A DNA stretch of 64,000 nucleotides from Rhizophagus clarus (GCA_015698045.1 BLAL01000053.1:1428501-1492500); one strand, 5' to 3'; shown: positions 11,460 through 24,270, counted from the stretch's first letter. Numbers and translations are program-made. The notes: generated by a model from the letters alone, not told the origin.

Positions 11460-12921
11460 TTATTTTTTAATTACTTGAAATACTTCATGATTCTCCTCCA
11501 CGAAATTTTCTGGAATACCTATTTTTGGATAAGAATCACAAACAGAACAATAAAAACACCAATCACTAGCACTGTATCTACAGAAATTACCCATGTGTAT
11601 TCCATGATCACTTTTGCAATAAATAGCATATTGTGCTTTATTAGCGTTAACATAACTTATTTTTGCAGAGGAAATATTTTTTTCATCTGTGAAATAAAAA
11701 AGAAAACTATTTGTAGTGCTTTTCCAAACATTATTTCCACTCCAATCAAGTGGATTATATCCTCCAACTAATTGCGTTGTACCTTTAATTTTTGTTATCC
11801 AAATAGTAGCTCCTTTATTGTCACAATTTTTATGAAATGATGCAGCATTAAATCCATCTCGATCTGAACGATATAATAATTTAAATTCATAAGGGACATC
11901 ATTTTTATTGTAAGAGGAATCTTTTTTATCAATCCATGAGGCAATTAAAGGAATGTGATTTAAATCAATTAAGGTTGAATCAAGTTTTGGCTTTCTTGGT
12001 GGTGCTACATTAGGTTTGGGTTTTATATTAGGAATTATATGAAATTCTAAAAGATCATGAATTAAATCTTGAGGTAAGATTTCTTTGTAACAATAAACTT
12101 TATAAAAGAAATCTGCAGGTTTAATATTATAAAATCTAATTAAAGGAACAAATCTGTGTAATAATCTCTCAATCCTAGTAGTATCTTCTTTATTCCATTT
12201 TGTTGGATCATTGTTGAGTAAAGCACCACCTCAATAAACTTTCCCAAATCTCAATTTCTTTCATATTTAAATCATCTCGTTTTATTAACAATTCCAGTAA
12301 TGGGGCTTTTAGATCAATAAATTCGTCAGAATCAAATAAAATTTTAGGATCTTCGCAAATTTTGTCAAGACAAAAGTTCCATAAATCTGTAAATGTTTCA
12401 TTATAATAAACAGCTTCAAGAATACCAGTTGGATTTTGATGCAAAAATTCAGTTTGATGCTCAATCAAGTATTCTTGAATATAAGAAATCAATTGTTGAA
12501 TATTAAGTTCGTCTACCACTATCAAGAGTTTTAATATTTCAGGACCTTGTAAATTTTTTAATTCAATATTTCCACAATAAATAAATCTAACATTAAAATT
12601 AATCTGGGATTAATGTACATAAATGTTAAAAAAAGTTTACGGATTTATTTTAAATAGTTTACAATACCTGAGAATGATGTTAAATAGATGAGGTGAAACA
12701 TTTGACTTCCTTAAAATATATTTTCCATCTTTTTTTTCAGCCCATTCATTAGAAAATGCAGAACGAAAATATTGAGACCTAATGCACAAGATGTTTGAAT
12801 GGGCGTGAATTTCATTAACGTTTTGCTCTTCTCCAGCATAAATGATAACATCGTATCCTAATTCTGTTTCAAAAAGTTTTTCATAGTCACTGGATAATTC
12901 TGTCAAAAATTTTGAAGACAT
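11460..12921 (-). pseudogene. BTB-BACK-TLDc gene 3, frameshifted by an 11-bp deletion
   Basis: The layout equals that of genes 1 and 2: exon 1 at 12921-12668, an 81-bp intron, exon 2 from 12586 down to 11460. Just after the BACK motif ending WCFTQQ the gene lacks 11 bases present in gene 2 (gene 2 has them at about 9643-9655). A TGA stop at 12210-12208 follows directly. Downstream the frame resumes and stays open through the TLDc domain to the normal stop. This suggests a young single lesion rather than long decay. As it stands it would yield only a BTB plus partial BACK protein of about 191 residues. A sequencing or assembly error is possible but less likely, since the change is not in a homopolymer. 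Confidence 0.85.
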
Positions 12922-13020
12922 ACTTGAAATATCGTTATAAAAAAAACGTCATAATGCGTTAAATTTTGATTAAATTTATACTAGTAACACTTTAATGCAA
13001 TTGGGTAAAATTTATGCATA

Positions 13021-13066
13021 TTGTCAATCCATAATTTTTGTCACTCGGATATACAATAAACCGGTG
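13021..13066 (-). promoter_or_regulatory. conserved upstream block of the minus array (gene 3)
   Basis: It has the same elements as the blocks before genes 1, 2 and 6. On the minus strand: ACCGGTTTATTGTATATCCG, a spacer, then GGATTGACAA. It lies 102-144 bp before the ATG at 12921. The rest of the DNA upstream of gene 3 does not match the other copies, so this block stands out as the conserved part. Confidence 0.6.
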
Positions 13067-13069
13067 CTT

Positions 13070-13830
13070 CTGTTAATGTAAGAATTATATTTCTGATTAT
13101 CAGCATTTCGTAATTTTGAAATACGAAACATAGTGTCATCATTTAATTCTAAACCAACAAGATCGATACCCGCCGTTATTGTATCCGGAAAAATTTTTAT
13201 CAAATATGAATTAAAGAGAATTGGTAAAGTCATATGAAGACTCACAATTTATGAAGCACAAAAATGTACTAGTCGAATTTAAAGTTGTGTAATCTAAAAG
13301 AATATGATTAAATCCTGTGATAAGACGTCATGCATATTTAATAATGACTTTCGATAACGAGAAAATATACTGTATATGGTTAAATGTATAATTACAATGT
13401 TATTCTATTAAATAACCATGACTTTAGTTGCAGATATTGCTTGATTTAAGAATGATTTCATGAGAACGATGTTACGTTTTTCTTATTTTGTAAATCTTCG
13501 TTACATTAAAATAAAAATTTCAAAGCAAAAATGACGTTATTTTATAAATATGTTTTGAGTTAAATGATGTATAGAATTAAAGTTCAGTATAATGAGTTTT
13601 CTCATATATAGTTTAATCACGGGCAATTAACGTTACAAACTTACAATTGCGAATCTAACATTGTTGTTCCAGTTCTTTGGCAGTATTATGGTTTTATCGT
13701 TAGACTTTCAAAATATGATATCGTAGATGATAGAACCAGGAAAATAAACTTAATAACATTAATAGAACTTAAAGTTTCGCAAATTTCTCAACAAATGGAA
13801 ATAACTTTATCATAAGAGCATTGCAAAATT
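13070..13830. other. intergenic, no gene seen
   Basis: AT-rich sequence upstream of gene 3. A 73-codon minus frame at 13024-13245 overlaps the conserved promoter block and has no recognisable motif, so it is not annotated. Nothing else is supported. Confidence 0.4.
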
Positions 13831-13831
13831 T

Positions 13832-15310
13832 CCAATTGCTTGAAATATTTTATAATCCCCCATCTTAAATCTTTTTTTCCTGAATTTATATATTATATAA
13901 GGATAAATTTTATTATTAACATTAGTCTAATTATCATTACTATGACATATTAAGCCACCCATATGTGGGTCTTAATTATTATCGCAACAAACAACATAGT
14001 ATAGGAATATTCATTAACATGACCCAATTTTGCGTCTGATATATTCCACCTGCAAATCTACTGTAGTTTTGAATTTTTTGCAATCCAAATAGTAGTAACT
14101 CCTTTATTATCACAATTATTATGAAATGATGCTGCATCCAACCTGTCACAGCTTACATTTTATAAAATCTTAAAAGAATAAGGTTATTCATATTATTATA
14201 ATATGAAAATTCTTTTTAGCAATCCATCTTTTTAAAGCTGTTGGAATTACAAACGGTTAAAATAATTAAGTCTTAATTCACTACAAGTAATTTGATTTTA
14301 CTGAGGATGATGAATCAATTATTTCGACATCCATATTAATGTCCATGTGAAATTTTAAAAGAACATAAATCAAATGTTGAGATAAGATGTTTTTGTAACG
14401 TTAAATTTTGCAGCAATAACTTCTTTACTCCATTTTGTTGGATCGTCCATCATTTTTGTTGTGAAAACACCTTTTTAATAAATCTACCAATTCGATATCA
14501 GAGCTTTTAAATTAATGAATTGGTCAGAACCAAATAATATTTCATCTTTCCCAAAAATATTTTTAAAACAAAAATTTAATTAATTTACCAATGATTTCAT
14601 ATTGATAATGAATTCAAGAATATCGATTAAGTTTTAATACAAATATAATGTTTAATCAAAAGATTTCGAATACACGATATCAAAGATTAATGAATATATG
14701 ACAAGTTCTTCGACGGCTATTGGCAATATTAATATATCAGGACTTGGGGATGCCTTCAATTCATGCGCCGATTTGCGGAATTAGCAAATCAGCCTAAATT
14801 AAGGTTTTTTACAATAAAGTCATGTTTTACAATAATATCAATTAACGTTACATGATCATATAACGCAGATGTCAGAATTTACTACAACTAAATAATGGAA
14901 AACTTTTTTTCCTTTGTAAATTCCAATCAGTTTCCCCATCAGTTTTAAAAGTGTATATAGTAGTTATTTAATTCAAATACAAGCAGCAGTGGCTCTTTTT
15001 TTTTATTTTTTTTCTTAAATTACACGATATTCAATAAAATCCCAATTATAATAGCTTTATATGTGATTTATTGTGCTGTGATGAGTTAATTTATACAGTA
15101 GAATAGCAAGGTGCTAATTAAATTTTATTTAGAATTTATTTTTTAAATAATTCAATTTTATGATTTTATAGTAAATGTGGAACGAAATTAATGAGATCTA
15201 ATACGTATAATATTCTGGTAAGCATGAATTTATTTAATATCAGACTGTTCTCCAAAATGAATTTAACATCAAATTCCGGTTCAAAAATTTTCATAATCAC
15301 TAGAAGACAT
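13832..15310 (-). pseudogene. strongly decayed BTB-BACK-TLDc gene
   Basis: Minus-strand similarity to the array genes is visible in order. There is a TLDc end (AATTGCTTGAAATATTTTAT at 13832), the CATATGTGGGTC patch near 13960, and the TATTTGGATT-type ATIW stretch (minus strand) near 14085. The CATTTTGTTGGATC stretch lies near 14430 and the VDEL region near 14710-14745. An exon 1 remnant lies at about 15170-15310, ending at an ATG-equivalent CAT. Many stops, deletions and a loosened middle (14790-15170) break it. It is clearly non-functional and older than genes 3 and 5. Confidence 0.75.
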
Positions 15311-15319
15311 GAGTCATAT

Positions 15320-16955
15320 GACTGTCAATACTTTGCGTTTATGATATGATTTTAACAGGTGATGTTAAAATTGTTTAAAGAAAATAACTGTGATAAGAAA
15401 AGAGAAACTGATAAAGAATGGAAGGAATTCAGGAAACAGTAACAAGAAGTTTTATAAGTGTTGATGAAAGGAAAGAAAGGAAAAGGATAAAATAGTTATA
15501 AGTAGTGGTGAGAAGCGAAAAAGTAATAGTGGTGAATAGGATAGATAGTTTAAATAATTAAGATTTAGGTTGATTTTGGTTTTTATTTAGAGCGAGTCTT
15601 ACGGCGGGTTATTAAATTAAAAAAAATATTTAAGAAGTTGCCAGAAACAACTTTTATTGCACTATAATGACATAATAATTATCGAATTATATATCAGATG
15701 ATTTATAATTAAAAGCTGACCTATCTGAAATCATGGATAAAATAAAATATCTATGGAATGGTGTAATATAATTCCAAATTATTAAGATTACAGAAGACTT
15801 GTTATAATGTAAAGAACTTTCAGTCATTAAATGACTTTTCTGGGAGGGTTATCCCTCGACAAATTACGAAATTATGTACAAAAAAAGATAAGCCTTATAA
15901 ATAAATTCGCATAATCAAATTAAGTTACTACTACAAGACATCCTTCATATTTTACTAAGTAAAAAAAACACCATATAAAAATTTTTCGATCCATATTTAA
16001 ATCACATTTTTCAACGACTATTCTCTGTCAATAAATGAATTTTAATCACATAGGTTTTGTAACGTACTATATATAATTCATTTTGACGTCATGTCAAATT
16101 AAATATAAATTCAAATATGTTTGTTACATCGAGACTATATAATTTTTAATTTTAACATGAATAAACTAATTAGAAGATCTAATAATATAATTATTACAAA
16201 TATTGTACATTAGAGAATGTCGTACGAAATATTGATATTTGAGATCTAATAAATAAGTTCTTTGCAGTAGTAAGTAAATATAGATAATCTCTTTCATAAA
16301 TAAGCATTATAATATGTTAGCAAAAATCGTTATTTATCAAATATAAATAAAATCTCTACTTATGTAGTTTAAAATATATTAATAGTTCTTAGTAAGCATA
16401 AAATTTATTAAGTAATTGTATGAACTGTAATTAATTATACTGGTCGACAATAGAAATATTATAAAGGGTCTCAACTTTTATTAGATTCATTTTGTCTTTG
16501 TAATATATCATTAAGCACACCGGTCTATAAAAGGCCAATATGTTATTAACGGATAACTAGTAGCTGTAGCTTACTAAACAAGTTTAATAGTCTGCCCTTA
16601 AGAATAAAACCAACTCAAATTAACTCGTTTCAGTCGTTTGAATAATAAATATTCCACAAACATCTATACAATAATAACAAATCACAATTCAAACTAATAT
16701 TTACATTTTACAGGCCTCTTGTTACTCTCTTGTCTAGGATAACAAATTTATAAATTAAACATGCCAATTTTTTTTTTTTTTTTTTTTTGATGATTAAACA
16801 CTTCGCTTTATTATTAAAAAAGAAATAATAAATAAAAACCAATATTTTGATTTATAACAAATAGACTTCTTTCAAAAGTCGAGTTATTTTCAATCTACAA
16901 TCTTTTTAGATATTTTGTGATTCTATAGAGACATAATATATTTGGTTTAATTCAT
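15320..16955. other. intergenic, no gene seen
   Basis: AT-rich, with a purine-rich stretch near 15390-15510 (GAAAGGAAAGAAAGGAAAAGG) and a 22-base T run at 16768-16789. No coding region or element with clear ends is seen. Confidence 0.4.
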
Positions 16956-18427
16956 TTATTTTTTAATTACTTGAAATACTTCATAATTCTCTACTGTAAA
17001 TCTTTCGGGAATGTCTATTTTAGGATAGATTATACCAACACCGGCATCATAAAAATACCAATCGTTTGATCCACAGCAGAGGAAATCACACATGTCCCAT
17101 GTGTGGTCCCTGCCCGCTATGGCAATAAATAGCATTGTTTGAATTTTTAACATAGCTTATTTTGCAGTAGAAATATTTTTTTCATCTGTTATATGAAATA
17201 GAAAATTGTCTGTAGTATTTTTCCAAATATAATTTCCACTCCAATCAAGTGGATTATATCCTCCAATTAATTGTGTTGTACCTTTAATTTTTGCTATCCA
17301 AATAGTAGCTCCTTTATTGTCACACTTTTGATGAAATGATGTAGCATTAAATACATCCCGATCTGAACGATACAATTATTTAAATTCATAAGGGTCAGTG
17401 TTTTTATTATCGGAGGATTCTTTTCTATCAATCCATGAAGCAAATAGATGAATGTGTTTTGATTCAATTAAGTTTGAATCAAATTTTTACATTCTCGGAG
17501 GTGCTGCATTAGGTTTGGGTTTCATGTTAGGAACTATATGAAATTCTAAAAGATCATGAATTAAATCTTGAGGTAAGACTTCTTTATAACAATAAACTTT
17601 TAAAAGAAATCTTGCTGGTTTAATATCATAAAAACTAATTGAGAGAATAAATCTATGTAATAACCTCTCAATCTTTGTAATATCTTCTTTACTCTATTTT
17701 GTTGGATCATTTATCATATTTTGTTTAGCAAAACACCATTTCAATAAATTTTCCCAGATCTTGATTTCTTCCATATTTAAGTCATCTTGTTTTAATAACA
17801 CTTTCGATAATGAAGTTTGTAGGTTAACAGACCTATCTGAATTAAATAAAATTTTAGGATCTTCGCAAATTTTTTTAAGGCAAAAGTTCCATAAATCTGT
17901 AAATGTTTCATGTTGATAAACAACAGCTTCAAGAATACCAGTTGGATTTTGATGCAAAAATTCAGTTTGATGCTCATTCAAATACTCTTGAATATATGAG
18001 ATCAATTGTTGAATGTTAAGCTCATCCACTGCTATCAAACTGAAAGTTTTAATACATCAGAACCCTGTATATTTTTCAATTCAATATTCCCACAATAAAT
18101 AAATCTAAATATTTGATTAATTATTAGGAATATAGTTTAGAAAATGAAAATTAATATTATATTAGTATATAATTATCTGAGAATAATATTAAACAAATGA
18201 GAGGAAATGTTTGGTTTCCTTAAAATAAGTTTTCCATCCTTTTTTTCCGCCCATCATCAGAAAAAGCGGAACGAAAATAACTAGACCTAATACATAAGCA
18301 TTTGAATGAGCATGAATTTCTTTTACATTCGGCTCTTCTCCGTATAAATGATAACATCATATCCTAATTCTGTTTCGAAAAGTTTTTTATAATCACTAGA
18401 TAACTCTGCCCAAAATTTTGAAGTCAT
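16956..18427 (-). pseudogene. BTB-BACK-TLDc gene 5, dead copy
   Basis: The full layout is present on the minus strand. The ATG is at 18427, exon 1 runs to about 18177 and exon 2 from 18104 to the stop at 16956. Lesions are numerous. The splice donor GT is changed to AT (18176-18175). Exon 1 has several one-base losses (near 18253, 18297 and 18341). A 4-base insertion lies near 18040. A TTA-to-TAA stop comes just before the LYRSDRD motif (about 17376), and there are further shifts near 17155 and 17490. Recognisable pieces include the EIKIWENLLKWCF BACK motif and ATIWIAKIKGTTQLIGGYN. The promoter block is still visible at 18511-18540. Confidence 0.88.
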
Positions 18428-18507
18428 ACTGTACTATAGCTTTTCTAATGATTAATGAATAAAAAGTTGCAATATTTTGTACTAGTTGAAAGGTTATGTG
18501 TATGAGT

Positions 18508-18540
18508 ATTGTCAATCCGTAAATAATTTATAAACCGGTG
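18508..18540 (-). promoter_or_regulatory. conserved upstream block (dead copy 5)
   Basis: On the minus strand the block reads CACCGGTTTATAAATTATTT and then ACGGATTGACAA. It lies 84-113 bp before the former ATG at 18427. It lacks part of the spacer found in the active genes. Confidence 0.55.
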
Positions 18541-19637
18541 TTAATATATAAATGTTATGGTCTGTACGTCAAACTTACAAATAAGTTTAGCTTTTATGAG
18601 CCAAATACTTACGTCAGTAATTCTGCGCCTTATGATATTCTATTATAATATAATGTCATAACCCCATTTTATTCTTTTTTTATATTTTGCAACATTTTAA
18701 TAAACTACGGATTAATTGAATTCTTTACATTACTGATTATTTCAATTTGATTCTTGTATATAAAATTCGATTGAAATATAGTCGAAATTTCTTTAATATA
18801 AAATGTTGATAGTTGTTTCGTGCACCAAATCACTAGACATTATTATTACGAATTACCGGTGGTGATTTCACAGGTGTCACATAATAATTATCTGTCATCT
18901 ATCCATTAATACTCTCCTGTTTTTCGTTATATTATTATTTGTTCTAAAGACAATTTCCAATAATGTTTGTCATACGTTATTTATCAAATGGATCATTTTA
19001 ATAATCATTTTTAATTTCGGCCGAATTTTTTACGTGATACCAGCAGTGATATCACCGCCAGTGATACATAGTAAACTTTTAAATAGTTAATAATAATAAT
19101 ATTATTATTTTTTTTAAAAAAAATGAATTGGAGATAATAAATGTAATATTTATTTTAAATAATATTTCCAGCCCATTTATTAAAGAATATTGCATCAAAA
19201 TAGATTGAACAATATGCAGCAAGAATAAATTCTTTAATCTTTGACCTTTTGCCAGCATTACCATTGGATAAAACTATATGACGAGTTTTCAAAAATCGCA
19301 ATTTATATATATTAAACTTGTCGATAGGCTTTTATAACTAGTTACTAAAATGAATTCAACAGTATGTCCTTAGGGGAAAAATAAATTCTCATGAATTCTA
19401 AACATTTTACAAATCTGCATGATACAGATTACAGCTATCTTATCTGTTACTTTTTAAATCAGCTGAAAACCTCGCTTTATTATTCGCGTCAATTTATCCT
19501 AAATAGTAAACCTTATTTTTAAAAGTCTAATTATAACTATTTTTATTTATTAATATTTTTTTTATATATGTTATGATTTCTAAAAACATATATTCCAAAT
19601 TATAGAACTTCTAAACTTCTTCTTTGATAATATTATT
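18541..19637 (-). pseudogene. intergenic stretch with an exon 1 relic
   Basis: At about 19160-19290 the plus strand reads CCAGCCCATTTATTAAAGAA and later AATAAATTCTTTAATCTTTG and GCCAGCATTACC. These line up with the exon 1 stretch around NEWAEK, HAHSN and YAGEE of the array genes on the minus strand. Stops and losses fill it. The rest of the stretch is AT-rich; GTGATATCACCGCCAGTGATA at 19037-19057 is a small palindromic cluster. Confidence 0.5.
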
Positions 19638-21101
19638 TTATCTTTTAATTACTTGAAATACTTCATAATTCTCCACTGTAAATCTTTCGGGAATGCCTAT
19701 TCTGGGATAGATTATACCAACAGCATCATAAAAATACCAATTATTAATTCCCTGACAAAGGAAATCACCCATGTGTGGACCCTGTCCACCATAGCAATAA
19801 ATAGCATAATTTGAATTATTAACATAACTTAATTTTACAGTGGAAAGATTTTTTTCATCTGTAATATAAAATAGAAAACTGCCTGTGGTGCTCTTCCAAC
19901 CACAACTTCCACCCCAATCAAGAGGATTATATCCTCCAATTAATTGTGTTGTATCTTTAATCCTTGCTATCCAAATAGTAGCGCCTTTATTGTCACACTT
20001 TTGATGAAATGATGTAGCATTAAATCCATCTCGATCTGAACGATATAATAAGTTAAATTTATAAGGGATATTGTTTTTGCTATAGGAGGATTCTTTTCTA
20101 TCAATCCATGAAGCAAATAGCGGAATGTGATTTGATCCTATTAAAGTTGAATCAAGTTTTGGCATTCTTGAAGGTGCTACATCAGGTTTTGGTTTCATAT
20201 TAGGAACTATATGAAATTCTAAAAGATCATGAATTAAATCTTGAGGTAAGATTTCTTTATAACAATAAACTTTATAAAAGAAATCTGCGGGCTTAATATC
20301 ATAAAATCTAATTAAAGGAATAAATCTATGTAATGACTCCTTAATTGTTGTAATATCTTCTTTACCCCATTTTGTTGGATCATTTATCATATTTTGTTGA
20401 GCAAAACACCATTTCAATAAATTTTCCCAGATATCAATTTCCTCCATGTTTAAATCATCCCGTTTTAGTAACATCCCCAATGGTGGAGCTTTTAAATCAA
20501 TAAATTTATCTGAATTAAACAAAATTTTAGGATCTTCACAAATTTTCTCAAGAAAAAAATTCCATAACTCTGTAAATGTTTCATGTTGATAAACAATTTC
20601 AAGAATTCCAGTTGGATTTTGATCCAAAAATTCAGTTTGATGTTCAATCAAATATTCTTGAATATAAGAAATCAATTGTTGAATGTCTAGCTCATCCACT
20701 GCTATCAAAAGGTTTAATACTTCAGGACCTTGTAAATTTTTCAATTCAATATTTCCACAATAAATAAATCTAATATTTGTATGATTATTAGGAATATGTT
20801 TTTTTTAAAAAAAAATGAACTTTATTATTGAATTATATTATAATTACCTGAGAATAATATTAAACAAATGAGGGGAAATGTTTGGTTTTCTAAAAATAAA
20901 TTTACCATCCTTTTTTTCTGCCCATTCATTAGAGAATGCTGTATGAAAATATTTTGATCTAATACACAAGATGTTTGAGTGGGCATGAATTTCTTTTACA
21001 TTCGGCTCTTCCCCAGAATAAATGATGACATCATATCCTAATTCTGTTTCAAAAAGTTTCTCATAATCACTAGATAACTCTGCCCAAAATTTCGGGATCA
21101 T
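19638..21101 (-). CDS. BTB-BACK-TLDc protein 6 (minus array)
   Basis: Exons 21101-20848 and 20769-19638 on the minus strand, with a 78-bp GT-AG phase-2 intron, give 461 residues. It starts MIPKFWAELSSDYEKLFETE. The BTB core carries YDVIIYSGEE and AHSNILCIRSKYF, BACK carries EIDIWENLLKWCF, and TLDc carries YRSDRDGFNA, GATIWIARIK and LIGGYNPLDWGG. The late TLDc patch (YGGQGPHMGDFLCQGINNWY) again differs from its neighbours. It is the outermost intact member of the minus array, facing the plus array across a 3.2-kb gap. The dead copy 5 shares its FKVxNIxGxG-type sequence and intron, and was probably its recent duplicate. Confidence 0.95.
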
Positions 21102-21199
21102 CGTTTAAGTAATAATAATAAAATCGTTTTATTAATAAGGATTAAAAAAAAAAATTTTTGATTTGATTTTTATTACGCCGTTAGGCTGAAAGGTTATGC

Positions 21200-21245
21200 G
21201 CATTGTCAATCAGTAAACAAATCGGATAAATAATAAACCGGTGTT
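21200..21245 (-). promoter_or_regulatory. conserved upstream block (gene 6)
   Basis: On the minus strand: ACCGGTTTATTATTTATCCG, then a short spacer, then TGATTGACAATG, at 103-141 bp upstream of the ATG at 21101. The spacing equals that of genes 1 and 2. Confidence 0.6.
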
Positions 21246-24200
21246 AGTATATAAATACTATGATCTGCACGTCAAATTTCTTATAAAACTTTACACAAGT
21301 GTGTTATTCTTTTATAATGATCTAACTCATTCTTAATATTTTGTAACAATTTAATAAACTTCTTAAAAAGGTTTAATTAGATTTGTTACAAATATAAAAT
21401 ATTCATTATTTTGTTCACAAGAATTACATTTATGATTGAATCATAATTAATGTTAATTTTTACCTATATTTTTTTAAAAAAGAATTATATTATATATTGT
21501 TAAACGCAATATTTATTTTTAAAATATGATTTTCACCTTTCTTAACCTATCCATTAAAGAATAATATATGAATTATTGAAATTTAATATATAGATTGTTT
21601 GAACAAGAGTATATTTCTTTAATATTCGATCCTTTATTAGCTGAGCTCATAAATCATTTTCAGCATATAGTATTTAAATTATTAAATAAGACTCTACTTA
21701 AATAATTTCATGTTTTACACCAAGATCGAACAATTGTTAATTATTGTGGTTGCAATAAATTGTCATAAGAAAATACATCTTATTCATAATCCAAAAAGTA
21801 ATCAGCAAAATGATTACACCTGTATGATACAAACATAAAAATTCTAACCATATCTGGATTGTTCTTTTCAAATTAAATTAATTGCAATTCTTAGTCATCG
21901 CTTTATAACATTGCTCCTTTCTAATTCTTCTAACTTAAGATCCGTGGGCTATTGTAGTCCACAGAATATTATAATGGTTAAGTACTAAATATATGACAAG
22001 GTTCCTTGGTGTTTTGTAAATTTCAGATTTTTTTTTCATCTATTTCCGAAATTTATATTTACTGCTAAATTGACCCGAAGTTCGCTTATGCAAAAGTATA
22101 AGTATTCCATTAATCAGAATCAAATTCATCTTAATCATCTAGCTACAAACTATTTACATAAATATTTTCGGACAAGTCATTAGCACAATTTTCTAGTATA
22201 TGAATTTGACATTTTCCTTGAAGATGCGTGTTGTATACTCAAACATTTCAAAGTTATCTACACAATGCAAATGTTGTTCAAACTCTGGTTATTTTATATT
22301 GTACAGAAATTTCCAAGTCAACTACTCTTTTTACAGACTTACCAATATATTCCAATATATTCCAAAATTCGTGTTTTAACTTTACTATGTCATCCGAGAT
22401 TATTAATCAAGCTTCTTTGATGGTGGGTTCTATAATATTTTAGAGACGCGTCTATTATATTTTCATATTTCTTATTAAATAGAGTAATGTATATACTATA
22501 ATATTTTAAATAAATATAGTATTTAAAGTCAAGACGATGTCATTTATTATTAAAAATAATCCTTTCATCATTTGTACATTAGTAATTTTCATGTACGAAA
22601 CTTCTTGTGGTAAGGTTTTTAATCATTAATATAAATGGTGAGAAAGCAACATATCACAATATAGTTACGCAATTTATTAAAACGATGAAAAAGAATGGAT
22701 GAAACTTACTATCATCTATTACAAGTTGTATTTAAATTAACGGATAAAAAATTAAACATAATATTGTAAATTTTATCTTAAACCAAACATGATCTAAAAG
22801 ATACAAAAGAAGCACGTAGTTTAAACAGGTTTAAGCGTTTGATTGTATATTTCATGATTAACTAACATTTTATTTCCGCGATTTTTAAATACTTTGATAA
22901 CTCAGTTTCAAAGAAACCTTGTAAAAAATATTCACGTATAATATTGATGTTAAATTTCACAAGCAAATATTTCAAGCTTTTAATAATAATAATATAGAAA
23001 ATATAGAGGTATTTTGGTTTCGTGATATACTTTTTGAAAATTCTTAAATAATATCCGCACAAAAAGGTGTATCCCAGAATTTTTATGCATAATATTTATC
23101 AACCAATTTCACTATTTCTTATTATTAATAATATCAAAGTTTTCTTAAATCTTAATTTCTTAATGTTTATTTTTTTTTTTTTTTAGTATAAAATATTATT
23201 TAATAGCCGCCGAATATACTTGCGAATGTATTTTAATTGACATGAAGGTATTATTATGTTTAATTAATACGCCATTCATTTTCCGGATAGCGATTCTAAC
23301 TTTATCGGTATACTTAATTTATTAATTGTCTTAAAATACTTGCAATTTAGTTAACGTACAGAACTTCAGAAATTTATTGCACTTCATTTAATCAATAGAA
23401 TAAGTGATTATACATTATTGTTATTTCACCTAATAAGGTATCCCATAAGTATTGAAATTTGATGTAAAATACCCGCAATAAGCTGGAATTTTTGCAAAGT
23501 TTATATGGTGTCCAGGGGTATTATGCAGTGAGTTGGATATTATACTTTAGCAATATAATACTAATATTTTCACGACACTTTCTCATTGAGTAGTTCCCTA
23601 TTTACTATTATCAATTTCGCTGTCGCTTTCACTACTAGTTTGTTTATAGCCAAAATCATCAAGATCATTAGACCTGTATACAGAGTATTCCCTATCGTAT
23701 AGTTGTATTTTAGCCGCGTATCTTAATTAAACATATACGATGTTTCACCTCTTTGAACCTCGTGGCGAGTAAAGATAAGAAAAACAAAATAATTCTGGTT
23801 ATAACATAAAAAAAAATTTTCTCTTTTAAGAAAATTGTTAACACCTTCAACACTCTTTCCATTTAAAGAAAATTTTTATTAAGTCATACGTCGGTTATTA
23901 CCCGCATTTATGGGTAATTCGGTTTTAAATAAAGAGATGCTTTGTAATAATAAAAGCCGAAAATATCTAATAATAGTATAAATCAATTGGAAAAAATGTC
24001 GTAATTCGTTTATTTTCTTTCTTCTTAATAATAATATAGTGTTAACCAAATAAATGTTCATCGTTCCTTACGCTGATCAGCGAACGAATTAGACGTACAG
24101 TTTTTGCATTAGATCTAAAAATAGCAATATTCGGCGACACCGGAATATTTAAATTAAATAATTCCGAATTCCTGCAGATACAAAAACGTTTTTTTCGATT

Positions 24201-24270
24201 AAAAACATGCAAACCTATATCATTTCACAGAGAAAAGAATTTTCCCTTGTTCAAACACGGTATAAAAAAA
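21246..24270. other. gene-poor centre between the two arrays
   Basis: About 3 kb of AT-rich DNA separates the divergent arrays. At about 21520-21680 a worn BTB exon 1 relic is visible on the minus strand (CCTATCCATTAAAGAATAAT and TATTTCTTTAATATTCGATC match the NEWAEK and KEIHAHS region). Short frames at 22228-22443, 22862-23062 and 23879-24061 have no recognisable motif or splice partners and are not annotated. No other gene or element with defined ends is seen. Confidence 0.5.

Noticed and set aside
13024..13245. 73-codon minus-strand frame upstream of gene 3
   Set aside because: It overlaps the conserved upstream block shared with genes 1, 2, 5 and 6, and equivalent frames are not open in those copies.
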